Counted from the stretch's first letter, positions 25,024 through 34,274 are shown. The stretch is DNA of 64,000 nucleotides from Thiomicrorhabdus indica (GCF_004293625.1 NZ_CP033040.1:2743001-2807000); one strand, 5' to 3'. A program made the numbers and translations. The notes: generated by a model not told the origin, from the letters alone.

Positions 25024-26196
25024 GTGCTAAATCTAGATCACTTTTTATCGATTAACGTTTTTGCTTACTTTGGCAAGTTCAAGCGTTCTTGGTGTAAAAC
25101 TGTCGCTGCAGAAATTGACTATTCTGAAATAGCGTTTACGCTTGCCCAAAGCGACTCAATTTCTGAATCCCTCTCCTCTGTGCTAGCGCAACCCAAACTC
25201 CATAAAGCAGGCCAACAAGTCTTTCCCAACTTTCAAGAGTTGTTTGTGTTAATGACAGAATCAAGCGATAAATATGTTATTCATTGCGCAGGTTCTGTTC
25301 GATCAACCTCCCCTGTAAAAAATCATCTCAGTGCTTTTCAAATCAATGTCGACACGATGAATAATATTCAGCCTTTTTTGCAAAAAATTGATGACAGCAA
25401 CTTCCTTTTTTGCCCTGTTTTCAATGAAAACCAAGACGCTATGGCTTACTTGGTAATCGCCTTTAAGGGCCATATCAAAGATCAGACTCAAGTCGATTTT
25501 TACACCTCCTCACTAACCCGAGCGATTCAAAGAGGACTTCAGGCCTACCAAAAAAGGCATGCAGATTTAAAGCGAGCCATTAATAACGAACGCATGTCGC
25601 AAGCAGCAGACTTACATGACTCGATTGCTCAAGTACTAAGCTATCTGAAATTACGCTCATCGAGCTTGAAAGCCTACCTTTATGAAACAGATACCGTAGC
25701 CGATGACACTATGTTGAAATTTGCCAATGAAATCGACAATCAGGTTGGTTTTGCACACCGACTTATTCGAGAGCTCATCACCTCCTCACGACTCAGTTTT
25801 TTACAAACTGACCTTGCCGATGCTATTCAAAATTCTATGCAAGAATTCGAACAGCTTTCCGGTGTAGTTTTTGACCTTGATAACCGAGCAAATGAAGCCT
25901 TAAAAAAACTGCCTTATCAAAGTGAGATTCTTTTCATTATCCGAGAATCACTCTGTAACTTAGTCCGTCATTCTCATGCGAGCCATGCTCGAATAGTCAT
26001 CACTCAACAAAGTCAAAATCTACAAGTTTTAATAGAAGATAACGGTATAGGCATTCAGCCGGAAAGCAAACGCCCAGACAGTTTTGGACTCTGCATTATG
26101 GAAGAACGTGCGCGAAAAATGGATGCAGAACTCATAGTCGAAAACAGAAAACAGGGCGGTACCCGCGTACAACTGTCCATTCCAAGAGAACATTAA
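25024..26196 (+). CDS. Cytoplasmic sensor histidine kinase (NarX/HisKA_3 type)
   Basis: The 390-residue protein has no clear membrane segment. Residues 1-175 form an unrecognised, possibly GAF-like sensor. The HisKA_3 box ERMSQAADLHDSIAQVLSYLK carries the likely phosphorylated His198. The ATPase domain follows, with FIIRESLCNLVRHSHASHARI, EDNGIGIQP and FGLCIMEERARKM. The start is GTG at 25024. The regulator gene starts 1 bp after its stop, so they form a pair. Lying between the divergent tdm and tmm genes, it probably senses a methylated amine or a product of its oxidation. Confidence 0.88.
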   Translation: MLNLDHFLSINVFAYFGKFKRSWCKTVAAEIDYSEIAFTLAQSDSISESLSSVLAQPKLHKAGQQVFPNFQELFVLMTESSDKYVIHCAGSVRSTSPVKNHLSAFQINVDTMNNIQPFLQKIDDSNFLFCPVFNENQDAMAYLVIAFKGHIKDQTQVDFYTSSLTRAIQRGLQAYQKRHADLKRAINNERMSQAADLHDSIAQVLSYLKLRSSSLKAYLYETDTVADDTMLKFANEIDNQVGFAHRLIRELITSSRLSFLQTDLADAIQNSMQEFEQLSGVVFDLDNRANEALKKLPYQSEILFIIRESLCNLVRHSHASHARIVITQQSQNLQVLIEDNGIGIQPESKRPDSFGLCIMEERARKMDAELIVENRKQGGTRVQLSIPREH

Positions 26197-26197
26197 C

Positions 26198-26902
26198 ATG
26201 GCAAATTCAAAAGTCGTTAAAGCCGTTGTGGTTGACGATCACCCTCTTTTTCGACGAGGAGTCGTTGAACTACTGAACGAAAGCGCACAGTTTGAGGTGA
26301 TAAAATCTTTTGGCTCTGCTGAAGAGCTGCTGAAATCACTTCCAACGCCTCCGCCAGATTTGATTCTGCTTGATCTTCAAATGCCTAAAATAACTGGAGT
26401 TGATGCCTTGAAAAAGCTTCGCCCACAGTGGGTCGAAACGAAGTTTGTCATTTTGACTTTTTCAATGGATTCAAAAAACTTGATGGATGCTATCAGTTAC
26501 GGCGTAGATGGTTTTTTGCTTAAAGACAGCTCATCCGAACAGATTCTTTCACAGCTGATTTCGGTAATGCAAGGCAAAATAACGATTAACGAATCAGGCA
26601 TCACTTTATTAGCAGAAACAATCCGAACTCAGGGCATTCCTAGCGAAAAATCCTCACTCTCAGACAACTCAACCAAACAAAATACGATTTTTGATGATTT
26701 AACTGAACGTGAAAAACAGACTCTGGAATTAATTTCTAAAGGACTCAGTAATAAACTGATTGCTCGAGAACTAGGTATCAGTGATGGTACTGTTAAGGTG
26801 TATGTCAAAAGCCTTTTGCGAAAACTGGAATTGAATTCTAGACTTGAACTAGCCGCTTGGAGCCACACTCACCATGCTTTCAGCTCGGATGAAAATGCAT
26901 GA
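26198..26902 (+). CDS. NarL/FixJ-type response regulator
   Basis: The 234-residue protein has a receiver domain (VVVDDHPLFRRGVVELL; phosphoacceptor Asp59 in LLDLQMP; Lys in LLKDSS) and a C-terminal LuxR-type helix-turn-helix (LTEREKQTLELISKGLSNKLIARELGISDGTVKVYVKSLLRKL). It should bind promoter DNA when phosphorylated by the kinase encoded just before it. Repeated TACCC motifs upstream of tmm resemble the heptamers bound by NarL-type proteins and are possible targets. Its stop overlaps the next start by 4 bp. Confidence 0.92.
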   Translation: MANSKVVKAVVVDDHPLFRRGVVELLNESAQFEVIKSFGSAEELLKSLPTPPPDLILLDLQMPKITGVDALKKLRPQWVETKFVILTFSMDSKNLMDAISYGVDGFLLKDSSSEQILSQLISVMQGKITINESGITLLAETIRTQGIPSEKSSLSDNSTKQNTIFDDLTEREKQTLELISKGLSNKLIARELGISDGTVKVYVKSLLRKLELNSRLELAAWSHTHHAFSSDENA

Positions 26903-27687
26903 AATGGTTAAACAATATAATTGCAACATGGTTTCAATCACGACTGCCTATCAAAGCAAATCGTATTATGAACAGTTTGAGCGATGCAATTATTATCGTC
27001 GAAAAAGGCAATCGCCTTAAGTTTGCCAATCATCATTGGACCGAACTCACTGGCTATCCACTAAAAAGCAGTTACCAAAAAACGTTTCTTGACTTTATTC
27101 ACCCTGAAGACCGTATCTCTTGGCAAGAGGCTTTTCAAAAGTTTTACCATTCTAATCACACTCAGCTACTGTGGCTGCGCTTACTTGATCAAAAAGAAAT
27201 GGTGCATTGGTGCGAAATACGCGTGCAACCGGTTTTTAAAAATCGATCTTTTCCAGTCAGTGCAACCTTATGTGACATTACGCCACAAATTCGCTCTGAC
27301 CAGATTAAAGAAGCACGATATCGTAGCTTAAATAGTTTAATCAACCGTGTTCCGGGAATGCTTTATCGCTCACGCAACAATATCAACTGGACCATGGAAT
27401 ATGTCAGTGAAGGTTGCAAAGAATTAACGGGATATAAACCCGATAAAATGATTAATAATGCTGAACTTTCTTATGGCTCTCTTATTCATATAGATGACCA
27501 AGCAGACGTCTGGCGTAATGTTCAAGCGGCGATACAATCTAATCAAAGCTTTGAAATCTCCTATCGACTGATACATGCCAGCGGTGAAATTCGACAAGTG
27601 CATGAAAAAGGCTGCGCAATCTATTCCGACACCGGTGCCATTCTTGGTATAGAAGGCATTATTTTTACACTAAACCTACCTATTTAA
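26899..27687 (+). CDS. Tandem PAS-domain protein without an output domain
   Basis: The 262-residue protein consists of two PAS folds: about residues 20-130 (SDAIIIVEKGNRLKFANHHWTELTGY, FIHPEDR, HWCEIRVQPVF) and about residues 140-260 (NWTMEYVSEGCKELTGY, LIHIDDQADVW, SYRLIHASGEIRQVHEKG). No kinase, GGDEF or DNA-binding domain follows and there is no membrane segment. Its ATG overlaps the regulator stop, so it belongs to the same operon. It may be a sensing partner that modulates the kinase. tmm starts 168 bp later. Confidence 0.8.
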   Translation: MKWLNNIIATWFQSRLPIKANRIMNSLSDAIIIVEKGNRLKFANHHWTELTGYPLKSSYQKTFLDFIHPEDRISWQEAFQKFYHSNHTQLLWLRLLDQKEMVHWCEIRVQPVFKNRSFPVSATLCDITPQIRSDQIKEARYRSLNSLINRVPGMLYRSRNNINWTMEYVSEGCKELTGYKPDKMINNAELSYGSLIHIDDQADVWRNVQAAIQSNQSFEISYRLIHASGEIRQVHEKGCAIYSDTGAILGIEGIIFTLNLPI

Positions 27688-27780
27688 CCCAATACTTTAC
27701 CCCCACCGCTTAGAAACTACCCTTTTAGGGTTACTAACTCTTAGGAATACCCAAAACGGCGAAAATACTTTAACTTACCC
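27688..27780 (+). promoter_or_regulatory. TACCC repeats upstream of tmm
   Basis: TACCC occurs at 27698, 27718, 27748 and 27776, all on the plus strand, with TAACCC at 27685 and GGGTTA at 27728. Spacings of 20, 30 and 28 bp are close to whole helical turns. They resemble half-sites for NarL-type regulators such as the one encoded upstream. Confidence 0.45.
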
Positions 27781-27855
27781 CTAACAATTTAAGAAAAAAA
27801 AGTTCTTATTAGGAAACTTAGTAAGGTTTCAAATATATAGTTAGGAGATCGCAAC

Positions 27856-29253
27856 ATGACGCAAACAAATTTAACTCCGCGAGTAGCCATTTTAGGAGCA
27901 GGACCAAGCGGTTTAGCACAACTACGCGCCTTCCAATCTGCTCAAGCCAAAGGAGCGGCAATTCCCAAATTAGTCTGTTTTGAAAAACAAAGTGATTGGG
28001 GTGGACTTTGGAACTATACCTGGAGAACGGGTCTGGATGAAAATGGCGAACCAGTTCATGGAAGTATGTACCGCTACCTTTGGTCAAACGGACCGAAGGA
28101 GTGTTTGGAGTTCGCAGACTATACCTTTGAAGAACATTTCGGGAAACCAATTGCTTCCTATCCTCCTCGAGAAGTTCTTTGGGACTACATTAAGGGGCGT
28201 GTTGAAAAGGCTGGCGTTCGCGACTATATCCGCTTTAGTACAGCTGTTCGCAATGTCTCTTATGATGAAGTAACCGACACCTTTACCGTAACCGTTCACG
28301 ACCATAAAGAAGACAAAATCTATTCCGAAGAGTTCGACTATGTCATAACTGCTACCGGACACTTCTCAACGCCAAAAGTACCCGAATTTGAAGGCTTCAA
28401 AACGTTTGGAGGCCGCATTCTTCACGCTCATGACTTTCGAGATGCGCTTGAATTCAAAGACAAAGATATCCTATTGGTCGGCGCTAGCTACTCTGCTGAA
28501 GATATTGGTTCGCAATGTTATAAATATGGTGCAAAGAGCATTACCAGCTGTTATCGCACCAACCCAATGGGCTTTAAATGGCCTGAAAACTGGGATGAAA
28601 AGCCGAACCTACTGAGAGTTGACACTGATCATGCATATTTTGCAGATGGTAGTTCTAAAAAAATTGATGCCATTATTCTGTGTACGGGTTACTTGCATCA
28701 CTTCCCATTTCTAAATGATTCACTGCGCTTGGTAACAGACAATCGTCTATGGCCACTGGATTTATATAAAGGCGTCGTGTGGGAAAACAACCCAAAACTC
28801 TTCTATCTTGGTATGCAAGATCAATGGTATACCTTCAACATGTTCGACGCGCAAGCTTGGTATGTTCGAGACATCATTCTTGGACGCATCGCTCTGCCAG
28901 AAAAAGAAGAAATGACCGCTCATTCCATGGAATGGCGTGAAAGAGAGCTGGCTTTAGTGACCGCGGAAGAGATGTACACCTACCAAGGCGATTACATTCA
29001 GGAACTGATTGATGCGACCGACTACCCGAGCTTCAATATTCCGGAAGTTAATAAAACTTTCCTAGAATGGAAACATCACAAGAAAGAAAACATCATGACT
29101 TTCCGAGACCATTCATACCGCTCAATCATGACGGGCACCATGTCACCAAAACATCATACCCCTTGGATTGATGCACTGGATGATTCTCTTGAAGCCTACC
29201 TTTCGGAATCATCAGAAACTATTAACGATATGAAAATGGCCGCCAATCAGTAA
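27856..29253 (+). CDS. tmm: Trimethylamine monooxygenase (flavin-containing monooxygenase)
   Basis: Tmm uses FAD, NADPH and oxygen to oxidise trimethylamine to trimethylamine N-oxide in the cytoplasm. The 465-residue protein has the FAD-binding GAGPSG at residues 14-19, the FMO signature region [11 protein letters not shown], the second dinucleotide fold [13 protein letters not shown], and [11 protein letters not shown] near the C-terminal third. The overall sequence is of the bacterial Tmm type known from Methylophaga, including [14 protein letters not shown] near the end. An AGGAG lies before the start. It heads an operon with the three dimethylamine monooxygenase genes. Tmm enzymes can also oxidise dimethyl sulfide or indole, so the substrate range may be broad. 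Confidence 0.95.
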   Translation: MTQTNLTPRVAILGAGPSGLAQLRAFQSAQAKGAAIPKLVCFEKQSDWGGLWNYTWRTGLDENGEPVHGSMYRYLWSNGPKECLEFADYTFEEHFGKPIASYPPREVLWDYIKGRVEKAGVRDYIRFSTAVRNVSYDEVTDTFTVTVHDHKEDKIYSEEFDYVITATGHFSTPKVPEFEGFKTFGGRILHAHDFRDALEFKDKDILLVGASYSAEDIGSQCYKYGAKSITSCYRTNPMGFKWPENWDEKPNLLRVDTDHAYFADGSSKKIDAIILCTGYLHHFPFLNDSLRLVTDNRLWPLDLYKGVVWENNPKLFYLGMQDQWYTFNMFDAQAWYVRDIILGRIALPEKEEMTAHSMEWRERELALVTAEEMYTYQGDYIQELIDATDYPSFNIPEVNKTFLEWKHHKKENIMTFRDHSYRSIMTGTMSPKHHTPWIDALDDSLEAYLSESSETINDMKMAANQ

Positions 29254-29276
29254 GAGCTCTGACAAGGAAATTCTTT

Positions 29277-29852
29277 ATGCAAGCAGAACCTACAACCAAA
29301 AGCCGACCAATCTACCCGCCGGTAGAAATCGATAAGGATGTAGCACAGCACCTGTTCATTGCTGAAACCGGTGCTTTCTCCGCCTTATCCAAACTTTACG
29401 AATCCTGTTCATCGGAACGCTCTTGCTGGATTGTCGGAGAACCAGAAGCCAATAGCTTAGGCAAATACCCGAAAGGTTGTCACTTTGTCCGACCAGCGGA
29501 TATGTCAGATGTTTTCAGTAAGCTATTCTCTGAGTTGCCCATTTCTAGCAGTCTATACCTGAGTGCTTTCAGAGAGTCTTTTATATGGGATATGCATAAT
29601 CTGGCCATCAAAGCAGGAATGGCGGACGAACAGATCAAAAAACTTAAACCTTTAAGTAATGAACGTCGACTTTTCTGCACGCACTGTTACACCCTCACAG
29701 AAGGCGTGACCCACACACCATTCCAGTGCCCCGGTTGCGACCGTCTGCTCTTGGTGAGAGATCATTTTTCTCGAAACCATGGTGCTTATGTCGGTGTACA
29801 GATTAATGCAGAAGACCCGAACGACATTCCGGAAACGCAGGAGTTAAACTAA
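29277..29852 (+). CDS. dmmA: Dimethylamine monooxygenase subunit, DmmA-like
   Basis: The 191-residue protein fits the DmmA-like family: an N-terminal alpha/beta domain (CWIVGEPEANS, SSLYLSAFRESFIWDMHNLAIKAGM) and a C-terminal segment with two CxxC pairs (CTHCYTL and CPGCDRLL) that may bind metal, ending DHFSRNHGAYVGVQ. It lies between tmm and the reductase gene, sharing one base with the latter (TAATG), so translation is coupled. In known systems the protein is an essential part of the enzyme that demethylates dimethylamine. The exact subunit letter is less certain than the complex. Confidence 0.72.
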   Translation: MQAEPTTKSRPIYPPVEIDKDVAQHLFIAETGAFSALSKLYESCSSERSCWIVGEPEANSLGKYPKGCHFVRPADMSDVFSKLFSELPISSSLYLSAFRESFIWDMHNLAIKAGMADEQIKKLKPLSNERRLFCTHCYTLTEGVTHTPFQCPGCDRLLLVRDHFSRNHGAYVGVQINAEDPNDIPETQELN

Positions 29853-30802
29853 TGAGTCAGACTGCAATAACCGTTAAAGTGAGCAACATTCGGAAAGTTG
29901 CTCCTACCATTCGCGAATTCACCTTGACACCAGTTGACGGAGATTTCTTTCCTTTTTCACCCGGGTCGCACGTGGTAGTTGAAATGCCTGCCGAAGGTAA
30001 AAAAATCCGCAACGCATATTCACTTTTAAGTGATCCTCGAGATCCACAAAGCTACCGCATTGCTGTGCGCTTACAGCCAGAGTCTCGAGGCGGTTCAATT
30101 TACATGCACGAAAAGGTTCAACTCGGTGACGAGTTAATTATCACACCGCCATCAAACCTGTTCGCACCAGACTGGCGAGCAAAAAAACATCTGTTTTTTG
30201 CTGGTGGTGTCGGCATTACCCCATTTATGTCCTATATACCGGAAATGCTTCGCCAAAATGCAGATTTTGAGCTTTACTACATGTATCGAAGTACACAAAC
30301 CGGTGCCTATATCAATGAACTAAAAGAAATGTTGAGCAATCGACTTCACGCTTATGATTCCGCTGTATCTAACCGCGCCGATATTGCAAAAATCATGGCC
30401 GAGTGCCCACAAGGAACCCATATTTATATCTGCGGCCCAGAATCTTTGATTGAAACAATTCTTAAGATTGGCGAAAAAACCGGCTGGCCTAAATCTCACA
30501 TTCATTATGAAGCTTTTGCGGCTCCAAAACCTGGAAAACCATTCGTTGCGGAACTCAAGAAATCAGGTAAGACCGTCTATGTCAGCGAAGACCAATCGTT
30601 GCTTGAAGCACTTGAAGCAAACGACGTCGAAATCCCTAACCTTTGCCGAGGCGGAGTCTGTGGTCAATGTATGTCAACCGTTATCGATGGAGAAGTAGAA
30701 CATCGAGACAACTTTCTATCGGCGGAAGAAAAGGCTAGCAATTGCTGCATCATGCCTTGTGTTTCCAGATCTAAAACGGGCCGCTTAAACCTAGATATTT
30801 AA
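29852..30802 (+). CDS. Dimethylamine monooxygenase reductase subunit (PDR/VanB type)
   Basis: The 316-residue protein is a phthalate-dioxygenase-reductase-like electron carrier: a flavin domain (IRNAYSLLSDPRDPQSYRIAVRL), a NAD(P) domain (FAGGVGITPFMSYIPEM, IYICGPESLIETI) and a C-terminal plant-type 2Fe-2S domain (CRGGVCGQC plus a distal Cys in CIMPC). It would pass electrons from NAD(P)H to the oxygenase. Immediate overlap with the dmmA-like gene and 12 bp to the haem-subunit gene support a role in dimethylamine oxidation. Confidence 0.88.
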   Translation: MSQTAITVKVSNIRKVAPTIREFTLTPVDGDFFPFSPGSHVVVEMPAEGKKIRNAYSLLSDPRDPQSYRIAVRLQPESRGGSIYMHEKVQLGDELIITPPSNLFAPDWRAKKHLFFAGGVGITPFMSYIPEMLRQNADFELYYMYRSTQTGAYINELKEMLSNRLHAYDSAVSNRADIAKIMAECPQGTHIYICGPESLIETILKIGEKTGWPKSHIHYEAFAAPKPGKPFVAELKKSGKTVYVSEDQSLLEALEANDVEIPNLCRGGVCGQCMSTVIDGEVEHRDNFLSAEEKASNCCIMPCVSRSKTGRLNLDI

Positions 30803-30814
30803 AAGGAATTAACG

Positions 30815-31834
30815 ATGAGAATCGCTCCAAAACCTATAGAGACTTTTCGAGATACATTCACCTACACTAACAGCGATGAAGCCATACAACGTTTTCCATT
30901 TCCCTTTCCGGAAGATGAGTATATGTATTCGGTCAATATCGAACCGCACACACTACCTGGACCAGAAGGAAGCATTTACGAACACCTTTTCGACATCGAC
31001 GAGCATTACCTGTCCGAAATGGCCGAACGAAAAATCGTACTTGAGGAAAATCCAAAACGCTGTATAGCGATGGAACACATGGACTTGGCCTGCTGGGATT
31101 TTATTGACCGTGCGATGAGCACTCTCTCTGTCGATTATCCAGATTATTTTTCACTGCAAAAAGACGGTGACACTTGGTCATGGGAAAACAAACTACTCGG
31201 CATTAAGGACACTTTCACCTTTGGCGATAGTAGCACTCTGCCACAGCCGCCAATGGAATATATGGGATGTCAGGTACAAGGCGATATCGCTTTGCTCGAT
31301 CAACGGGATAATGATCTGTTTTTAGATGCAGGAGTTGTGACTTGTCCGGCTGACTGGTCTTTGGCATTTGATGCAGGAATGAGTTTCTCGCAATGGCACG
31401 GGCCTGTTCCACTTGCGCATGAAGCTGGAATTTTTGATCGTGCTTTAAAGTATCTTACAGCTATTCCTGTTGGTCAGCCGGTTCGACGCCTTAATTGGAC
31501 CTTAACCATTAACGCTCGAATGGATACCTCACCAGAAACCTATCCAGACTGGGGGCATGAACGTGACACAGTGACAGAAGAAAATGTCGGTGAAAAAGTT
31601 TACTTAAGAGTGGAATTACAGGTTCTTGATCGTATGCCTCGAAGTAATGCGCTCATGTTCAGTATCCGTACCTTCCTAATCAGCATGGATGACCTAGTCA
31701 AAAATAAAGATTGGGCTCGTCGCATGCATCGCGTTATGAAAACATTGCCAGAAGAGTTGATTGAATATAAAGGGCTATCACGTTACCACCCAACCTTGGT
31801 GACCTGGCTCAAACAATTTGATCCAGAGAATTAA
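30815..31834 (+). CDS. Haem-dependent oxidative N-demethylase subunit (DUF3445 family)
   Basis: The 339-residue protein matches the DUF3445 family, whose members include the haem-containing catalytic subunit of dimethylamine monooxygenase. Characteristic segments are FPFPFPEDEYMYSVNIEP, RCIAMEHMDLACWDFIDRAMSTL, GALL-like VQGDIALLDQRDNDLFLDAGVVTCPADW, and PVRRLNWTLTINARMDTSPE. The product would be methylamine and formaldehyde from dimethylamine. It is the last gene before a strong terminator. No gene for methylamine use (gmaS, mgs, mgd or mau) lies in the window. Confidence 0.85.
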   Translation: MRIAPKPIETFRDTFTYTNSDEAIQRFPFPFPEDEYMYSVNIEPHTLPGPEGSIYEHLFDIDEHYLSEMAERKIVLEENPKRCIAMEHMDLACWDFIDRAMSTLSVDYPDYFSLQKDGDTWSWENKLLGIKDTFTFGDSSTLPQPPMEYMGCQVQGDIALLDQRDNDLFLDAGVVTCPADWSLAFDAGMSFSQWHGPVPLAHEAGIFDRALKYLTAIPVGQPVRRLNWTLTINARMDTSPETYPDWGHERDTVTEENVGEKVYLRVELQVLDRMPRSNALMFSIRTFLISMDDLVKNKDWARRMHRVMKTLPEELIEYKGLSRYHPTLVTWLKQFDPEN

Positions 31835-31851
31835 ATTATAGCCTTTCCATT

Positions 31852-31876
31852 AGCGAGGAAATTTCCTCGCTTTTTT
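31852..31876 (+). terminator. Terminator of the tmm-dmm operon
   Basis: AGCGAGGAAA and TTTCCTCGCT form a perfect stem followed by a T-run. Confidence 0.88.
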
Positions 31877-31999
31877 AATCTGATGATATTACACAAACTA
31901 AAATCTGTTCTGATTCTCAAACGCCCATCTATTGTCAGTTATTTTGTTTTTCGTTATTCCCTCCATTCAAAGTTTACATGTAACACCGCATGTAGAAAT

Positions 32000-32034
32000 C
32001 CATTTAGAGGTACTCCTTTAGAGGAATGGTTTTT
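32000..32034 (+). terminator. Hairpin plus T-run upstream of frmA
   Basis: CCATT pairs with AATGG and an inner AGG with CCT, followed by five T residues. It lies about 115 bp before frmA and could be a second terminator or an attenuator in the frmA leader. Confidence 0.45.
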
Positions 32035-32148
32035 CTTGAGGTTTTGTCGAAAATACCGGACACAATCAGCGAGTAAGGACTATTGTTTTATACACTTTTA
32101 AGATAGCATGTCCCCTCCCTGCTCCACTATTAAAAAGGACTTAAAACT

Positions 32149-33258
32149 ATGAAATGCAAAGCAGCCGTCGCTTGGGCACCAAAACAACCTTTAGAAATTG
32201 AAGAAGTGGAGGTTGAAGGTCCAAAAGAAGGAGAGGTCTTACTAAAAGTTATTGCATCAGGAGTTTGTCATACCGATGCTTTTACCTTGTCTGGAGATGA
32301 TCCAGAAGGCGTTTTTCCAGCGATATTAGGGCATGAAGGTGGCTGTGAAGTAGTCGAATGTGGACCAGGTGTAAAAGATTTAAAACCTGGCGATCACGTC
32401 ATTCCTCTCTATATTCCAGAATGTGGTGATTGCGAATACTGTAACTCAACCAAAAGTAATCTATGCCAATCGATTGCCGGCACAGTTTGGACTGGCTACA
32501 TGCCTGACGGTACACGTCGTTTTTCTAAAAATGGCAAACCAATTTATCATTACATGGGCTGTTCGACCTTTTCTGAATACACCGTAGTACCTGAGATTGC
32601 CTTAGCTAAAATCAACAAAGCAGCACCACTCGATAAAGTCTGCTTACTAGGTTGCGGTGTCACAACAGGCATTGGTGCAGTTTTAAACACTGCCAAAGTT
32701 GAGCCAGGATCAACTGTAGCGGTGTTTGGTTTAGGCGGAATCGGTCTATCATGTATTCAAGGTGCTGTAATGGCAAAAGCTTCGCGTATTATTGCCGTAG
32801 ATTTAAACCCAGCGAAATGGGAAATGGCCAAAGCACTCGGTGCAACCGACTTTGTCAACCCAAGAGCTGTAGATGGCAAAGTTAGCGAGTACATTTCGGA
32901 ACTAACTAAAGGTGGCGTTGATTACTCCTTTGAATGCATTGGTAATGTTGAAGTTATGCGTGATGCACTTGAATGTACCCGCATGGGCTGGGGGGTTTCG
33001 ACAGTCATTGGAGTGGCTGGAGCGGGTCAAGAGATTTCCACGCGTCCATTTAACTTGGTTGTTGGCCGAACTTGGAAAGGTAGTGCATTTGGTGGCGTAA
33101 AAGGTCGCACTGAATTACCTGGCTATGTAGATCGTTACATGAATGGCGAAATTGAACTGGATGCGTTTGTCACCCACACAATGGGATTGGAAGACATCAA
33201 CAAAGCATTTGATTTAATGCATAGTGGCGAAAGTATCCGCTCAGTCATTATTTTCTAA
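32149..33258 (+). CDS. frmA: S-(hydroxymethyl)glutathione dehydrogenase (class III alcohol dehydrogenase)
   Basis: FrmA oxidises the formaldehyde-glutathione adduct to S-formylglutathione with NAD. The 369-residue zinc enzyme shows catalytic zinc residues in [10 protein letters not shown] and GHEGGCEV, the structural zinc cluster CGDCEYC plus a later Cys, the coenzyme fold [14 protein letters not shown], and the class III segments [18 protein letters not shown]. It lies directly after the amine demethylation operon and is followed by the formylglutathione hydrolase, so it serves to detoxify and oxidise formaldehyde from Tdm and dimethylamine oxidation. Confidence 0.96.
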   Translation: MKCKAAVAWAPKQPLEIEEVEVEGPKEGEVLLKVIASGVCHTDAFTLSGDDPEGVFPAILGHEGGCEVVECGPGVKDLKPGDHVIPLYIPECGDCEYCNSTKSNLCQSIAGTVWTGYMPDGTRRFSKNGKPIYHYMGCSTFSEYTVVPEIALAKINKAAPLDKVCLLGCGVTTGIGAVLNTAKVEPGSTVAVFGLGGIGLSCIQGAVMAKASRIIAVDLNPAKWEMAKALGATDFVNPRAVDGKVSEYISELTKGGVDYSFECIGNVEVMRDALECTRMGWGVSTVIGVAGAGQEISTRPFNLVVGRTWKGSAFGGVKGRTELPGYVDRYMNGEIELDAFVTHTMGLEDINKAFDLMHSGESIRSVIIF

Positions 33259-33322
33259 CCACTTTGTTTACAACTGCTTGTTAAACAGAAAACAAATTGA
33301 AAAACACGAAGTGAATGAAACC

Positions 33323-34168
33323 ATGAAACAAATAGAAAGCATTAAAGAGTTTGGCGGATTTCTCAACCGCTACACTCACTTCTCGGATGCCTGCCAATGT
33401 GAAATGACATTCTCAGTCTACTTACCGCCACAAGCAGAAACACAGTCCGTCCCAGCTTTATATTGGCTATCTGGATTAACCTGCACGGATGATAACGTCA
33501 GAGTGAAAGCTGGTGCGCAACGTTATGCGGCTGAACATGGTATTGCATTAGTCATGCCAGATACCAGTCCACGCGGAGAAGAAGTGTCTGATGAACCTGA
33601 TCGTTATGATTTAGGAAAAGGCGCTGGGTTTTATGTGAACGCTACACAAGAACCTTGGAGCAAACATTATCAGATGTTCGACTATGTGACCATTGAATTG
33701 CCAAATCTAATTGAACAAAACTTGCCGGTACTGGCTGGAGTCAAGTCTATTAGCGGCCATTCAATGGGGGGACATGGTGCTTTAATTTGCGCTCTCAAAA
33801 ACCCAGAGGATTTTCGATCGGTATCGGCATTTTCTCCGATTTGTCATCCAACGCAATGTGGCTGGGGACAAGGTTGTTTCTCAGCTTATTTAGGCGAAAA
33901 CAACCAACAGGACTGGGCAACTTATGATGCCGTTGAGCTCATTGCCAATGGCGCTTATTTCGAGCAGATTTTAGTTGACCAAGGTACTGCGGATGAATTT
34001 TTAACCGAAGGCCAATTACAACCAGAAAGCCTTCAAAAAGCTTGTGATGATAAAGGAATTCGCTTGCAACTTCGAATGCAAGAAGGCTATGACCATAGCT
34101 ATCACTTTATCGCCACCTTTATTGGTGAACATATCGCCTACCACGCGAAGGCGCTTTTACAAAAATAA
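33323..34168 (+). CDS. frmB: S-formylglutathione hydrolase
   Basis: The enzyme splits S-formylglutathione into formate and glutathione. From the ATG at 33323 the protein has 281 residues, near the family norm, and starts MKQIESIKEFGGFLNRYTH. The catalytic triad can be placed with Ser in SGHSMGGHGAL, an Asp in VDQGTADEFL, and His in GYDHSYHFI. A GTG at 33311 and a longer frame overlapping frmA are possible starts but less typical. It follows frmA closely and completes the formaldehyde-to-formate route. The fghA name is also used. Confidence 0.95.
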   Translation: MKQIESIKEFGGFLNRYTHFSDACQCEMTFSVYLPPQAETQSVPALYWLSGLTCTDDNVRVKAGAQRYAAEHGIALVMPDTSPRGEEVSDEPDRYDLGKGAGFYVNATQEPWSKHYQMFDYVTIELPNLIEQNLPVLAGVKSISGHSMGGHGALICALKNPEDFRSVSAFSPICHPTQCGWGQGCFSAYLGENNQQDWATYDAVELIANGAYFEQILVDQGTADEFLTEGQLQPESLQKACDDKGIRLQLRMQEGYDHSYHFIATFIGEHIAYHAKALLQK

Positions 34169-34264
34169 CTAGCATCCACCTGGCAGAGTTAATTTACAAA
34201 ATCGACTCTGCCCCATCTGCTCACTGATTTTCCCTCTTATCGAACAATCTTCCATCAAAACTTA

Positions 34265-34274
34265 ACCGGCCGGT
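34265..34274. repeat. ACCGGCCGGT palindrome upstream of recG
   Basis: Perfect intergenic copy, the first after a 17.5-kb stretch without the octamer core. Confidence 0.9.

Larger units (their letters stand above)
31835..32148. other. Intergenic region, 314 bp, before frmA
   Basis: It contains the operon terminator (31852-31876), a TACATG/CATGTA hairpin (31975-31994) and a second hairpin followed by T residues (32000-32034). No gene is supported. Confidence 0.6.

Noticed and set aside
27818-28150. 110-codon frame opposite the start of tmm
   Set aside because: It is a shadow of the tmm coding frame, with no independent support.
31883-32101. 72-codon open frame before frmA
   Set aside because: It overlaps hairpins and a T-run, lacks a ribosome site and has no recognisable protein features.
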